Positions 9,457-18,049 of a DNA stretch of 64,000 nucleotides are shown here, in pieces. The notes beneath the pieces are model-generated. The model did no database searches and had not been told where the DNA came from. It saw nothing but the letters and a program-made list of their open reading frames with translations. Each line of letters opens with the position of its first letter. Position 1 is the first letter of the stretch. The stretch comes from Malaciobacter marinus (lineage in GTDB: Bacteria > Campylobacterota > Campylobacteria > Campylobacterales > Arcobacteraceae), in assembly GCF_003544855.1 (NCBI RefSeq), contig NZ_CP032101.1:1736001-1800000 (forward strand), in the 5' to 3' direction. A program made the position numbers and the translations under genes.

Positions 9457-9888
9457 CTATCTTTCAAATCTCATTTTATATTCGTACTCCAAACTACCCT
9501 CATCAATTTGTTCTTTTATAACTTTAAAACCTTGTGAAAGATAAAAATTATAAGAAGAAGTATTTTTTTTATAAACAGTTAAAAAAAGTTCATCTGTTTG
9601 TTCTTTGGCATGTTCTAAAAGTTTTTTCCCCAATCCTAATCCTTGAAACTCATTTTTTACAAAGATTGCAGCTAAAGTATTTTCATATAATGAGTAAAAA
9701 CCAACTATTTTATAATCTTTTAAAATAACAAAAGTTTTTGCGCTTGGTATATAAATATCTCTCATATTTTTTACTTGAGATTGCCAGTAAGAACTTTTAA
9801 CAAAACTGTGCGCCTTAATAGAAACACTTAACCAGATATCCAAAATATCATTCATATCTTTATTTTTAAACTCTCTAATCACTATCAT
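9457..9888 (-). CDS. GNAT-family N-acetyltransferase
   Basis: 143 residues. The acetyl-CoA-binding motif A is IFVKNEFQGLGLGKKLLEHA, containing the Q-x-x-G-x-G core. The remainder (KKNTSSYNFYLSQGF) is the typical GNAT C-terminal half, similar in layout to YjaB/YhbS-type enzymes. Acceptor is unknown. It starts three bases after the stop of the pentapeptide-repeat gene, so the two are translationally linked. Confidence 0.85.
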   Translation of the reverse strand: MIVIREFKNKDMNDILDIWLSVSIKAHSFVKSSYWQSQVKNMRDIYIPSAKTFVILKDYKIVGFYSLYENTLAAIFVKNEFQGLGLGKKLLEHAKEQTDELFLTVYKKNTSSYNFYLSQGFKVIKEQIDEGSLEYEYKMRFER

Positions 9889-9891
9889 GCC

Positions 9892-10458
9892 TTATTTGAT
9901 TTTTATAGGTAACAAACTTAAAAAACTCAATACTTCAGGAAGTGAAAACTCAGCTTTTTCTATACTATTTTGAGTAGGATCTATTAAGTAATTTTTTGAA
10001 GTTTGAAAATTTGCTTTATTTAAGTTGTTTTTATAAAAAGTGGTAAGTTCTAAATCACATCTTTCAAAAACAGCTTTTTCAAGATTGCATTCTTCAAATC
10101 CACTATCTTTAATGATTGAATCAACAAATTTCATTTTCTTTAAATCAAGTAAATGAAAAGAGTTTTGAGAAATATTACAAGAAATAAAACTTATATCAAA
10201 AGGCTCTTCACAATTGCTCCAAGAAATACCAATAAGTTTAGACTTTTTAAAAGTTACATCATTAAAAGTAGAAGATTTTAAAATACAAAGAGATAAGTCA
10301 CAACTAACAAATATACACTCTGTAAACTTGCAGTTGCTAATAGTAGCACTTGAAAAAGTACAGTTAATAAAAGTACAGTTATCAAAATAAATAGAGTTTA
10401 ACTCTTTTGCTTTATAATCTTTAAACTCTTCTTCCCAATAATCATTGATATCAAACAT
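9892..10458 (-). CDS. Pentapeptide-repeat protein
   Basis: 188 residues built of A(D/N)LxX-like five-residue repeats rich in C, F, S and N (for example DNCTF INCTF, NCKFTECIF), predicting a right-handed quadrilateral beta-helix. Some relatives mimic DNA and protect gyrase (Qnr type), but nothing here proves that role. It is paired with the GNAT gene directly downstream. Confidence 0.82.
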   Translation of the reverse strand: MFDINDYWEEEFKDYKAKELNSIYFDNCTFINCTFSSATISNCKFTECIFVSCDLSLCILKSSTFNDVTFKKSKLIGISWSNCEEPFDISFISCNISQNSFHLLDLKKMKFVDSIIKDSGFEECNLEKAVFERCDLELTTFYKNNLNKANFQTSKNYLIDPTQNSIEKAEFSLPEVLSFLSLLPIKIK

Positions 10459-10508
10459 TATTCTCTTTTTTATTTGAATTTTATCATTTTTAAAATAAAA
10501 CTATAAAA

Positions 10509-10670
10509 CTACTCTTTATCTTCTATACTTTCTATCTCTTCATTATTTTCTACATTTTCTGGATTTTCTGGATTATTTTTAGCTTGTTTCTTCTTAAGCT
10601 TCTCTTCTTTCTTTTTTTGTTTTTCTATCTCTCTTGCTCTTTTCTCATAGTTGTAATTTTTTTTCGCCAT
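10509..10670 (-). CDS. Small charged protein, 53 residues
   Basis: A small open frame begins MAKKNYNYEKRAREIEKQKK, with AAGGAAG six bases upstream of the ATG. The first 30 residues are strongly basic (a lysine/arginine helix) and the last 23 strongly acidic (repeats of PEN/VEN and EEIESIEDKE). The sharp charge switch and good ribosome site argue for a real gene. It resembles small conserved proteins found beside cold-shock genes. An RNA- or ribosome-associated role is a guess. Confidence 0.72.
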   Translation of the reverse strand: MAKKNYNYEKRAREIEKQKKKEEKLKKKQAKNNPENPENVENNEEIESIEDKE

Positions 10671-10817
10671 TTGCTTCCTTTGTTTTTTTCATTTAATATT
10701 ATTCAAAATAAATATTATCTTAAATATCTATTCAGTATAACAAAGCTAAATAAATTTCAAATTAATCTATTTTTATTGAAATTTAAGTTTATTTTAAGAT
10801 TATAAGTGAAAAATTCA

Positions 10818-10955
10818 TGTATACTGTTACCAACAAAAGATGGTTCGAGTTACATCTTTAGTCTGCGTTATATTGACAACTTATAGTTACAGTACAATCA
10901 ATCTAAAAGAATTTCTCATATTATACTTTTAACACAAAACAACAAAGGAATTACA
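10818..10955 (+). promoter_or_regulatory. Promoter and structured 5' leader of the cold-shock gene
   Basis: A TATACT box at 10818 with an upstream TG lies some 130 bases before the cold-shock ATG. The leader contains a 7-bp hairpin, AAAGATG (10836-10842) with CATCTTT (10853-10859). A second possible promoter is TTGACA (10873-10878) with TACAAT (10893-10898), spaced only 14 bases. Long leaders of cspA-type mRNAs act as thermosensors in enterobacteria; the same role here is inferred. Confidence 0.4.
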
Positions 10956-11174
10956 ATGGCAACATTAGTAAACGGAACTGTAAAATGGTTCAATAGTGAA
11001 AAAGGTTTCGGTTTTATCGAACAAAAAGACGGCGGGAAAGATGTATTTGTACACTATAGTCAAATCAACACTAATGGATATGATAGAGCATCATTAAATG
11101 ATGGTCAAGAAGTAACTTTTGAGTTAGGTGAAGGACAAAAAGGTCCTCAAGCAGAAAACGTTACAGGTCTATAA
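10956..11174 (+). CDS. Cold-shock protein, CspA family
   Basis: 72-residue OB-fold protein with RNP1 KGFGFIE and RNP2 DVFVHYS, preceded by [10 protein letters not shown]. It binds single-stranded RNA/DNA and acts as an RNA chaperone. AAAGGAA precedes the ATG. Length and motifs are fully typical. The unusually long upstream non-coding stretch suggests post-transcriptional control. Confidence 0.95.
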   Translation: MATLVNGTVKWFNSEKGFGFIEQKDGGKDVFVHYSQINTNGYDRASLNDGQEVTFELGEGQKGPQAENVTGL

Positions 11175-11180
11175 GACTTT

Positions 11181-11205
11181 TTAAGTAGCATTTTTTGCTA
11201 CTTAA
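11181..11205 (+). terminator. Terminator of the cold-shock gene
   Basis: TTAAGTAGCA (11181-11190), loop TTTTT, TGCTACTTAA (11196-11205): ten perfect pairs just after the stop codon. The following U-tract is weak. Confidence 0.65.
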
Positions 11206-11215
11206 TATCTCACTT

Positions 11216-11683
11216 TTAATTTCTCAATGTGGCTATTAGCCTATTTTTATCATTTAAAAACCCAAAAACATCCAAAATTGATTTTACTAAAATATCAGAA
11301 TTTAACAATGTCTGTGTACATATACCCTCATCTTGCAAAATTGCAATACCTAAAATAGCCTCTTTTAACATCAATTTATCATTTCTTCCATTGCCAACAC
11401 ACAAAGCCGTATTTGAACCTAGTTCTTTTATAAACTTTTCTTTACTTATATCTTGTAAAGATTTTTCAATCTTGATAATTTTGCAATTTACTGACTTAAG
11501 CTCTTGCTCAACACTTCCAAAAGTATCAGCAGTAATCACAAAAAAATTAAACTTATTTGAAAGTTCATTTATATTTTCTTTAACACCATCAATTAATTTA
11601 CCATCAATAGCAATCGTACCATTATAATCAAATACAATATTTTTAATCTCTATTTCTTGCTTTCCAGGAATATTTACTTTCAT
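11216..11683 (-). CDS. HAD-superfamily protein (soluble P-type ATPase-like, COG4087 type)
   Basis: 155 residues: motif I FDYNGTIAIDG, motif II region FFVITADTFGS, motif IV GNGRNDKLMLKEA. Layout and size resemble the COG4087 soluble P-type-ATPase-like phosphatases. The second Asp of the classical DxD is Asn (D-Y-N), so the general acid differs from ordinary HAD phosphatases. Substrate is unknown. The gene overlaps the end of the transporter gene by four bases (ATGA), so it is translationally coupled to it. Confidence 0.75.
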   Translation of the reverse strand: MKVNIPGKQEIEIKNIVFDYNGTIAIDGKLIDGVKENINELSNKFNFFVITADTFGSVEQELKSVNCKIIKIEKSLQDISKEKFIKELGSNTALCVGNGRNDKLMLKEAILGIAILQDEGICTQTLLNSDILVKSILDVFGFLNDKNRLIATLRN

Positions 11684-12567
11684 TTTTTGCCTTTTTTACT
11701 AACTAAAACTCCACCTATTATAATAAGAATAATACCTAAAAATGTATATATATCAGGTAATGAATCCCCTAACATAACCCCAAAACCAATAGCAAAAGGT
11801 ATATTTGTATAACTTATCACACCAATAATACTAGCCTTACTTAAACTATATGCCCTAGTTAAAAACCATTGTGAAGCAGTAGAGATAATTGCCATAAAAA
11901 ATATAAGCAACCAAATATAAATATCAGTATAAATTTTAAATTCAACATAAGAACTAAATAAAAAGAATCCAATTGGAATAATTATACCAACTCCCATAAA
12001 AGAAAGCATAATAACTCTTGCATCATAAATATCTTTGATTTTCTTTATAGTTGCATAAGCAGCAGCTGAGAAAAAACCTCCTAATACACCCATAATATGT
12101 TCAATTGATATTTCAACACCAAAAGGTTTCATAACAAATACAATTCCTAAAAAACCAATAATCAAAGCAAAAAACGTATTAAGACCAATAGACTCTTTCA
12201 TTAAATAATAAGCAAGAATAGTTACAAAAAAAGGTGATGTTTTATTTAGTACAACAGCTTCACCCAAAGGAATAGTTGCAATTGTATAAAAAAATAAAAG
12301 CATAGCTAAACTACCAAAAAAACCTCGTAAAAAAAGTAAGTGTAGTTTAGACTTATCTATTAAAACATTTACCTTTTTAAAACTATATAAAAGTATCAAA
12401 ATTCCTAAGAAGTTCCTATAAAATACTATCTCAATTGGATGCATACTATTAGATAGTACTTTAGCTACTGCTCCATTTAGTGCTGAAATCAAAGCACTTA
12501 AAAGCATAAAAAGTACACCTTTATCTATCAATTTTATTTTTTGTAATATACTGTTTTTTTCACTCAT
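11680..12567 (-). CDS. EamA/DMT-superfamily transporter
   Basis: 295 residues with about ten transmembrane segments in two EamA repeats; the first repeat holds SALNGAVAKVL and PIEIVFYRNFLG, typical of this drug/metabolite transporter group. Substrate unknown. A lysine-rich tail ends in the cytoplasm. It is followed by the coupled HAD gene, and starts six bases after the stop of the DEAD-box helicase gene. Confidence 0.85.
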   Translation of the reverse strand: MSEKNSILQKIKLIDKGVLFMLLSALISALNGAVAKVLSNSMHPIEIVFYRNFLGILILLYSFKKVNVLIDKSKLHLLFLRGFFGSLAMLLFFYTIATIPLGEAVVLNKTSPFFVTILAYYLMKESIGLNTFFALIIGFLGIVFVMKPFGVEISIEHIMGVLGGFFSAAAYATIKKIKDIYDARVIMLSFMGVGIIIPIGFFLFSSYVEFKIYTDIYIWLLIFFMAIISTASQWFLTRAYSLSKASIIGVISYTNIPFAIGFGVMLGDSLPDIYTFLGIILIIIGGVLVSKKGKK

Positions 12568-12573
12568 ATAATT

Positions 12574-13803
12574 TTATTTAAGTCCTTGTTCTCTTAATTT
12601 ATCTTTTTTACTTTTTCTTTTACCTTTAATAGGCTTGCTTCCTTTTTGCTTTACACTGCCATAGCTTTTAAACTCAAATCCCTCAATTTGCTCTTTTTTT
12701 ATATCTAATTCATTTCTTTTTTCTATAAGTTTAAAATGATTCAAATTCTCATCATCTAAAAATGATATGGCAGCTCCACTTTTTCCAGCTCTTGCTGTTC
12801 TTCCTATACGATGAATATAAGTTTGTGTACTTCTTGGCAAATCATAATTAATAACACAATCAATATCTTCTATATGTAATCCTCTTGAAGCTATATCAGT
12901 TGAAAACAAAATATTAATCTTTTTATTTTTAAACTCTTCAAGAGTATAAATTCTCTCTTCTTGTGTCAAATCACCATGAAATGAATCAGCTTCTAAACCA
13001 TACTTTCTAAATTTAACTGCTATGTTATCAGCTGCTCTTTTACTTGACATAAATACTAATACTGATTTAAACTGATTTTGCTTTATTAGTTGTCTTAATA
13101 ATGCACTTTTATTCTCTTTATTTACCAAAATAGCTCTTTGTGTTATTTGCTCTACATATGATTTTGTATTTTCTATTTTTACATTTGTAGCTTTTGTAGT
13201 TATTTTTAAAGCAATATCTAGTACTTTTGGTGAATATGTCGCAGAAAACATAAGGTTTTGTCTTTGTTTTGCAATCACATTTAAAATAATATCAAGCTCT
13301 TCAGCAAAACCAAAATCCAACATTTTATCTGCTTCATCAAGTATGAAATATTCAATTTGTGATAAATCTATCTGTTTTTTATCAATAATATCAATTAATC
13401 TTCCAGAAGTTGCGACTACAATATCACACCCTTTTTGTATCTTTAAAAGTTGTTCACCAATTTTTTCTCCACCAATAACAGGAACTATTAAAGGTGTGTG
13501 TTTAAAAAATGAACTCATTGTTGAAAAAGTCTGTGCAACTTGTAAAGTAAGCTCTCTAGTAGGCGTTAAAACTAAAACCTTAATTTTTGATTTTTTAGAT
13601 GTTATTTCATCTTTTAAAAGTTCTAATACAGGAATAACAAAACTAGCTGTTTTACCACTTCCTGTTTGAGCTTGTGCTAAGACATCAGCACCTTTTTTTA
13701 CAAGAGGAATCACCTTTTCTTGTATTGGTGTTGGAGTAATATAACTATTTTTTTCTAATGCTTTATAAAGTTCTTGAGATAAAGTAAATACTTTAAATGA
13801 CAC
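12574..13803 (-). CDS. DEAD-box RNA helicase (RhlE-like)
   Basis: 409 residues with Q motif PTPIQ, Walker A AQTGSGKT, PTREL, motif II DEAD, SAT, and C-terminal HRIGRTARAG, followed by a basic tail (KGKRKSKKDKLREQ). The order and spacing are those of RhlE/SrmB-type helicases acting in ribosome assembly or RNA turnover. It lies between the pseudouridine synthase gene (20 bases upstream) and the EamA gene, suggesting one transcription unit that mixes RNA-processing and transport genes. Confidence 0.9.
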   Translation of the reverse strand: MSFKVFTLSQELYKALEKNSYITPTPIQEKVIPLVKKGADVLAQAQTGSGKTASFVIPVLELLKDEITSKKSKIKVLVLTPTRELTLQVAQTFSTMSSFFKHTPLIVPVIGGEKIGEQLLKIQKGCDIVVATSGRLIDIIDKKQIDLSQIEYFILDEADKMLDFGFAEELDIILNVIAKQRQNLMFSATYSPKVLDIALKITTKATNVKIENTKSYVEQITQRAILVNKENKSALLRQLIKQNQFKSVLVFMSSKRAADNIAVKFRKYGLEADSFHGDLTQEERIYTLEEFKNKKINILFSTDIASRGLHIEDIDCVINYDLPRSTQTYIHRIGRTARAGKSGAAISFLDDENLNHFKLIEKRNELDIKKEQIEGFEFKSYGSVKQKGSKPIKGKRKSKKDKLREQGLK

Positions 13804-13822
13804 ATAATTTCCTTTTTGTTTC

Positions 13823-14398
13823 TTATAAATTTTTCATTAATGCTTTTTCTTCTTTTATAGAAAGAAAACGCCATTCACCACTTTTAATATCAAGCTTAAA
13901 ATCACCAATACTTACTCTACTTAAACTTAAAACCTTCAATGAAGTTTTAAATTTTGGGTCTTTTAAACTTCCAAAAAGTCTACGAATATGACGATTTTTG
14001 CCCTCATCTATTTTTACTCTAAGCTTAGTTTTTGCTTTAGCCATACCTATTTTTTCTACTTCTAAAGCTTTCAATAATCCATAAGGACTCTCTACACCTT
14101 TTATAGTTTTTAGAATATGCTCATGTGTTACATGACCTCTAACCCAAATCTCATAAACCTTAATACAATTTTTAGGTTTAGTCAATAAATTACCAATTTT
14201 TCCATCTCTTGTAAATAGCAAAAGCCCCTTTGATTCTAAATCAAGACGACCTATTGGCATCCAACCATCAGAAAAAACCCAATCAGGTAAAAGATCATAA
14301 ACAGTTTTTCGTCCAAGATCATCAGATCGCGTAACAATATAACCTTTTGGCTTATTAAGTGCTAGTAGTTTTTTTGAATCACTTAGTTCTATATTCAT
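13823..14398 (-). CDS. rRNA pseudouridine synthase, RsuA/RluE type
   Basis: 191 residues without an S4 domain: it begins directly with LLALNKPKGYIVTRSDD and carries the catalytic motif GRLDLESKGLLLFTRDG with its aspartate, then KNRHIRRLFG. Absence of S4 and the length resemble RluE, which modifies a single uridine in 23S rRNA, but the exact target cannot be read from sequence. First gene of the run with the DEAD-box helicase. Confidence 0.85.
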   Translation of the reverse strand: MNIELSDSKKLLALNKPKGYIVTRSDDLGRKTVYDLLPDWVFSDGWMPIGRLDLESKGLLLFTRDGKIGNLLTKPKNCIKVYEIWVRGHVTHEHILKTIKGVESPYGLLKALEVEKIGMAKAKTKLRVKIDEGKNRHIRRLFGSLKDPKFKTSLKVLSLSRVSIGDFKLDIKSGEWRFLSIKEEKALMKNL

Positions 14399-14806
14399 TA
14401 GAATATTCCTTAATATTTTTAATAACTAATTAATAAAATAATGTTGGAATATCTATGAATTGAAAGATTCTTTTATCTAAAAATACTTACAAAAGTAAAA
14501 TTTAAAAAATTAACATATTTAAAATTTATTATTAATATAATATTATATATTTAAAACTCTTAAATTAATGAAATATCTAATAGTATATTAGTGTATAATA
14601 GCTTATTTTAATTTTTATTAGAAGTTCTATGATTAATTATGCACTACTTGATATAAGCAACTAAGTACCACTTTAGCAAATAACAATATGATGATTTCCA
14701 ATATCTACATCCAACTCTCTATTTTTTTTATAAAAAATCACAAAATACCTCCATAAAATATATTATATTATATGAAAAAAGTCTAATATGAAGATAATAA
14801 TAAAAA
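14399..14806. other. Gene-poor AT-rich gap (408 bases)
   Basis: No full-length gene, hairpin terminator or RNA gene is recognised here. The only notable element is the micro-frame at 14673-14741 listed separately. The rest is very AT-rich with scattered stops in all frames, and marks the change from core genes to orphan genes. Confidence 0.5.
14673..14741 (-). other. 22-codon micro-frame with strong ribosome binding site
   Basis: GGAGG stands six bases before a GTG (14741) that opens a 22-codon frame starting IFYKKNRELDVDIGNHHIVI after the initiator, ending at TAA (14673). The coding-like composition (ELDVDIGNHH) suggests the 5' stub of a lost gene or a true micropeptide. There is no family match from memory. 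Confidence 0.3.
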
Positions 14807-15331
14807 TCAATATGCGAAAAACACTAAATCTTTCTTATTTTCTTTTGCAAAATCAAAAATATTGTTAACCTCATCCATATAATAATCTTCATTTGCATAA
14901 GATGGCTTAGTTAAAAATATCTCTCTTAGCTTTTCTAAATCTTCATAAGCAATACTATAATAATCTGCACCCTCAAAATCTTTATCTGCTGGAATTTGTA
15001 AAAAAGCTGTTCTTGGTGTATCATCAATAGCATCTTCTAAATAACACATAAACTCTTCATGCTCAATCAATTCTCCATATTTTTGGCAAAACATCTCATA
15101 TAAAGAGTTGTAAATCCAAACATTATCATCTTCACCATAAGGCTTAGCATTTACTATTAAATCTAACCTACTTTCAAAATCACTAGGCTTTACATCAAAA
15201 TCCTCTGCTAACTCTTCAATCTCATCACAAAATTCACTCATAAAATCACTAATAAAATCTTTGTTTTTACAAGCATATATCTCTTTAATCTTTTTTCTAT
15301 CTACTGCATACGCAATAACTTCACTACTCAT
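14807..15331 (-). CDS. Hypothetical acidic protein (possibly DUF7691-like)
   Basis: 174 residues, strongly acidic, starting MSSEVIAYAVDRKKIKEIYACK. The opening and the overall pattern (IYNSLYEMFCQKYGELIEHEEF) recall the DUF7691 family, of unknown function, but this is from memory and uncertain. No signal peptide or membrane segment. AGGA lies before the ATG. Small acidic orphans like this are often immunity proteins of polymorphic toxins, but no toxin gene is nearby. Confidence 0.6.
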   Translation of the reverse strand: MSSEVIAYAVDRKKIKEIYACKNKDFISDFMSEFCDEIEELAEDFDVKPSDFESRLDLIVNAKPYGEDDNVWIYNSLYEMFCQKYGELIEHEEFMCYLEDAIDDTPRTAFLQIPADKDFEGADYYSIAYEDLEKLREIFLTKPSYANEDYYMDEVNNIFDFAKENKKDLVFFAY

Positions 15332-15469
15332 TTAATATCCTAAAATTAAGTTAAATATTTATCTTTTTATTTTACAACTTTTTAATTTAAACTCTTTGTA
15401 TGTAATATTTGGATTTAGTTTATAATCAGTATTCAAACTGTGTTTCTTTTTTAAAATAATTTTATATTA

Positions 15470-15628
15470 TTATGCCAACTTGTGAAATGCAATTACATCA
15501 CAAAAGCCATTATTTTCTATAACTGGATCTGTTAATTCACTAATAGCAAAAAACTCACTAAGCTTTTTCTTGGCTATTTCAAGATTTTGTATACTTGGAG
15601 AAATTATATCAGAGGGTATAAATATATT
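15470..15628 (-). pseudogene. In-frame 52-codon continuation after a TAG stop
   Basis: Directly after the TAG that ends the 139-residue gene (15629-15631), the same frame stays open for 52 codons, reading NIFIPSDIISPSIQNLEI and ending ENNGFCDVIAFHKLA before TAA at 15470-15472. It has no start codon of its own and its composition is protein-like. Either the original gene was about 192 residues and has acquired a nonsense codon, or this is the tail of a second, truncated gene. Readthrough is possible but unproven. Confidence 0.45.
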
Positions 15629-16048
15629 CTAAAAATTTAAAGTAGTTTCAATAATAAACTCTTGATTTAAATCTTCATAACCACAATAATCAAACAATAC
15701 CACTCCTTTAAATTTAGCATTGATATTATCTTTATCAAATGAACTAAAACTTATCTTACTAATATCAACTGGCACATGCTGGCTATCAAGATAAATAGAC
15801 CCATCAATATACCCATCTTCAGGATTTAAAGCAAACTCAATCTCTTTATTTTCTATATCCAAAAAAGAATTAAACTTCATCTTAATAAAATCAAGCTGGA
15901 TACACGTATCTTCAAATTCACTTTGAAATTGGAACTCTTCTAAATCTATTCTAATTGATAAAAAAAGAGATAAAGGTAAATTTATATTCTCATTTTCAAA
16001 TAAAAAAGCATTTATTTTTCCACCAATAGGGCATAATTTTATTGCCAT
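15629..16048 (-). CDS. Hypothetical acidic protein, possibly prematurely stopped
   Basis: 139 residues beginning MAIKLCPIGGKINAFLF, all-beta-looking and acidic, ending FIIETTLNF at TAG. A strong AAGGAG precedes the ATG by five bases. No domain recognised. The frame continues after the TAG, as described in the adjacent entry, so the annotated protein may be the N-terminal three quarters of a longer one. It lies in a stretch of orphan genes. Confidence 0.6.
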   Translation of the reverse strand: MAIKLCPIGGKINAFLFENENINLPLSLFLSIRIDLEEFQFQSEFEDTCIQLDFIKMKFNSFLDIENKEIEFALNPEDGYIDGSIYLDSQHVPVDISKISFSSFDKDNINAKFKGVVLFDYCGYEDLNQEFIIETTLNF

Positions 16049-16119
16049 TCTTTCTCCTTATTATATGACACCAATTTAGCTTTTATTTAAATTGTTTAGT
16101 ATGATTAAAAACTTCCAAT

Positions 16120-16521
16120 TTATGTTAAGTCCTCATAAGGATTATAAGCTACTTCCCAATAATGACCTTCTGGATCTTGGAAGTAACCAGAATAGCCACC
16201 CCAAAAAACATCTACCGCTGGCTTGATAAGTTGTGCTCCAGCTGATACTGCTTGAGTAAGGACATCATCAACTTCTGACTTACTCTTAACATTATGAGCC
16301 AAGGTAATGCCAGAAAAACCAGCCTGAGGAAGAATGGGTAATCCAATATCCTTAGCCAGTTCCTCTTTAGGATATAGTGCTAACCAGGTTCCTTCTAAAC
16401 TGAAAAAAGATATATTGCCCTCAAAATCATACTTTGGTAGACCAAGACCTTCGCCATAGAAACGAGTTGCCCTCTCCAAATCCTCCACACCAAGCGTAAT
16501 AATACTGATTTTTGCTTTCAT
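16120..16521 (-). CDS. VOC-superfamily (glyoxalase/bleomycin-resistance-type) protein
   Basis: 133 residues in one VOC module: ITLGVEDLERATRFYGEGLG at the N-terminus, and GGYSGYFQDPEGHYWEVAYNP with the metal-ligand-type Glu at the C-terminus. It would bind a divalent metal and act on an unknown small substrate, or serve in resistance. Base composition and codon use (many C/G-ending codons) are visibly richer than in neighbouring genes, and the protein resembles gammaproteobacterial members, suggesting recent transfer. AGGGAG precedes the ATG. Confidence 0.85.
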   Translation of the reverse strand: MKAKISIITLGVEDLERATRFYGEGLGLPKYDFEGNISFFSLEGTWLALYPKEELAKDIGLPILPQAGFSGITLAHNVKSKSEVDDVLTQAVSAGAQLIKPAVDVFWGGYSGYFQDPEGHYWEVAYNPYEDLT

Positions 16522-16749
16522 GATTTCTCCCTACCCAAGTATTTAATCAATCTAATTATATATAAAACACTCTAAAAATCAATAGATATTATACATAATA
16601 CAAATATCTTTAATTGCATCTTTAACTTTTTATCATTAGTCCTTATTTCTTATCTTTTAACATATTTATTAAACTTTAAAATAAATTATTCTAATATATT
16701 TAAGTTTATTAAGTTAAAATTTAGCATATAAAAGTGCAAGGAACTTTTC

Positions 16750-17184
16750 ATGTCTGAAATTAATGATATAGTAGATAATTTTAATGTTGGTTTTTTCAGT
16801 ACTAAAATTAGCACTAAAGAACCAATTAATCTAAGAGTTAATAAACCTAAAGAATTAGCAGACTTTAATGATATAATGAATGTTATAAGTACTGAAGCTT
16901 ATACTCCTCCTTCTTCTAAATATGTTCAACTTGATGGATTTACTTTTGATGAAAATAACAATAGAATACCTACTAAAATTACATTAGAAGGTGTTTATGC
17001 ACAGGAATCATTTTTAGATGAAAATGGAAATTGGGATGTAGAAGCAGAAGCAACAGCTTACAAAGAGAGAGAACTTGCTCATAGAAAAGAATTCATTGGT
17101 AATTGGATAAAAGATAACGGCTATGGTGAATTAGAAAATACAGCTCAATTAATGAAAGCATTATTAGCAAAAACACAATCATAA
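16750..17184 (+). CDS. Hypothetical protein
   Basis: 144 residues, acidic, with no signal peptide, membrane segment or recognised domain. Composition is normal for a soluble protein (FTFDENNNRIPTKITLEGVY; ELAHRKEFIGNWIKDNGYG). AAGGAA precedes the ATG and a TATAAA box lies about 15 bases further upstream. It is convergent with the epimerase-like gene, ten bases away. Confidence 0.6.
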   Translation: MSEINDIVDNFNVGFFSTKISTKEPINLRVNKPKELADFNDIMNVISTEAYTPPSSKYVQLDGFTFDENNNRIPTKITLEGVYAQESFLDENGNWDVEAEATAYKERELAHRKEFIGNWIKDNGYGELENTAQLMKALLAKTQS

Positions 17185-17194
17185 TAATACTCTT

Positions 17195-18049
17195 TTAAGT
17201 TATATTTTTTAATTTTTTAAAATATTCTTTTAAGCTATGTTTACCATACTTTGGTGCAATCATATCAATCGTCATAACTGTCATAAAAAACTCTACTGGT
17301 CCATAAATTTTACTATTAGTAAACAATTTTAGCAGTTTGAGAACTATTATTCTTATCCAATTGGGGATATAAGTTATATTCTTTTTACTACCTAAAACAT
17401 CAAAGGCCATTGATGCAATCTCATTTTGAGTTAATATTTCAGGACCTCCAATTTCAATTTCTTTATCAATACTATCAATAGCATCTACACAAACAACAGC
17501 TAAATCTGCACCATGGATTGGATTTGCTTTTATTTCTCCATTTCCAAAAAGATATATTTTCCCCTTTTTTGCCATATTAAAAAATTCTGATATATCTGAG
17601 AAAAATCCATTTGGGCGAATAATACAATAATCTATCCCTGAGTGTTTCAACTGCTCAACAAATAACTCTTTTGCATCGCATATTTTTAAATTTCTTAGCT
17701 TTTGACCATTTAAAACTGAAACATAAATAAACTTTTTGACTCCACTTTTTTTAGCTTCTTTTAGTAAGTTCATATTAGCTTGATAGTCTACATCCATATA
17801 AGTATAATCATCTTTTTGTTTTGTAATACCAACAGTTGAGATAACTATATCAATACCTTTACAACAACCTTTGATAGATTCTGAATCAGTTAATTTTGCT
17901 TTAAGTAATTCATTGGCTTTTATATCATTTTGTTCAAGTTTTTCAGAAGTTCGAACAATAGCTTTAAAAAAATAAGACTGTCTTATAAGTTCTTTCGCAA
18001 TATAAACTCCCAAATAACCAGTTGATCCTGCTAATAAAATTTTTTTCAT
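17195..18049 (-). CDS. NAD(P)-binding epimerase/NmrA-like (atypical SDR) protein
   Basis: 284 residues. The N-terminal Rossmann motif is LLAGSTGYLGVYIAKEL (GxxGxxG), followed by VISTVGIT, a YVSVLNG strand and IIRPNGFF. It lacks a clear YxxxK catalytic pair, as do the NmrA and NDUFA9-like atypical SDRs. A hydrophobic C-terminal stretch (PNWIRIIVLKLLKLF) may touch the membrane. Role unknown: redox sensing or quinone/lipid metabolism are possible. Confidence 0.75.
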   Translation of the reverse strand: MKKILLAGSTGYLGVYIAKELIRQSYFFKAIVRTSEKLEQNDIKANELLKAKLTDSESIKGCCKGIDIVISTVGITKQKDDYTYMDVDYQANMNLLKEAKKSGVKKFIYVSVLNGQKLRNLKICDAKELFVEQLKHSGIDYCIIRPNGFFSDISEFFNMAKKGKIYLFGNGEIKANPIHGADLAVVCVDAIDSIDKEIEIGGPEILTQNEIASMAFDVLGSKKNITYIPNWIRIIVLKLLKLFTNSKIYGPVEFFMTVMTIDMIAPKYGKHSLKEYFKKLKNIT

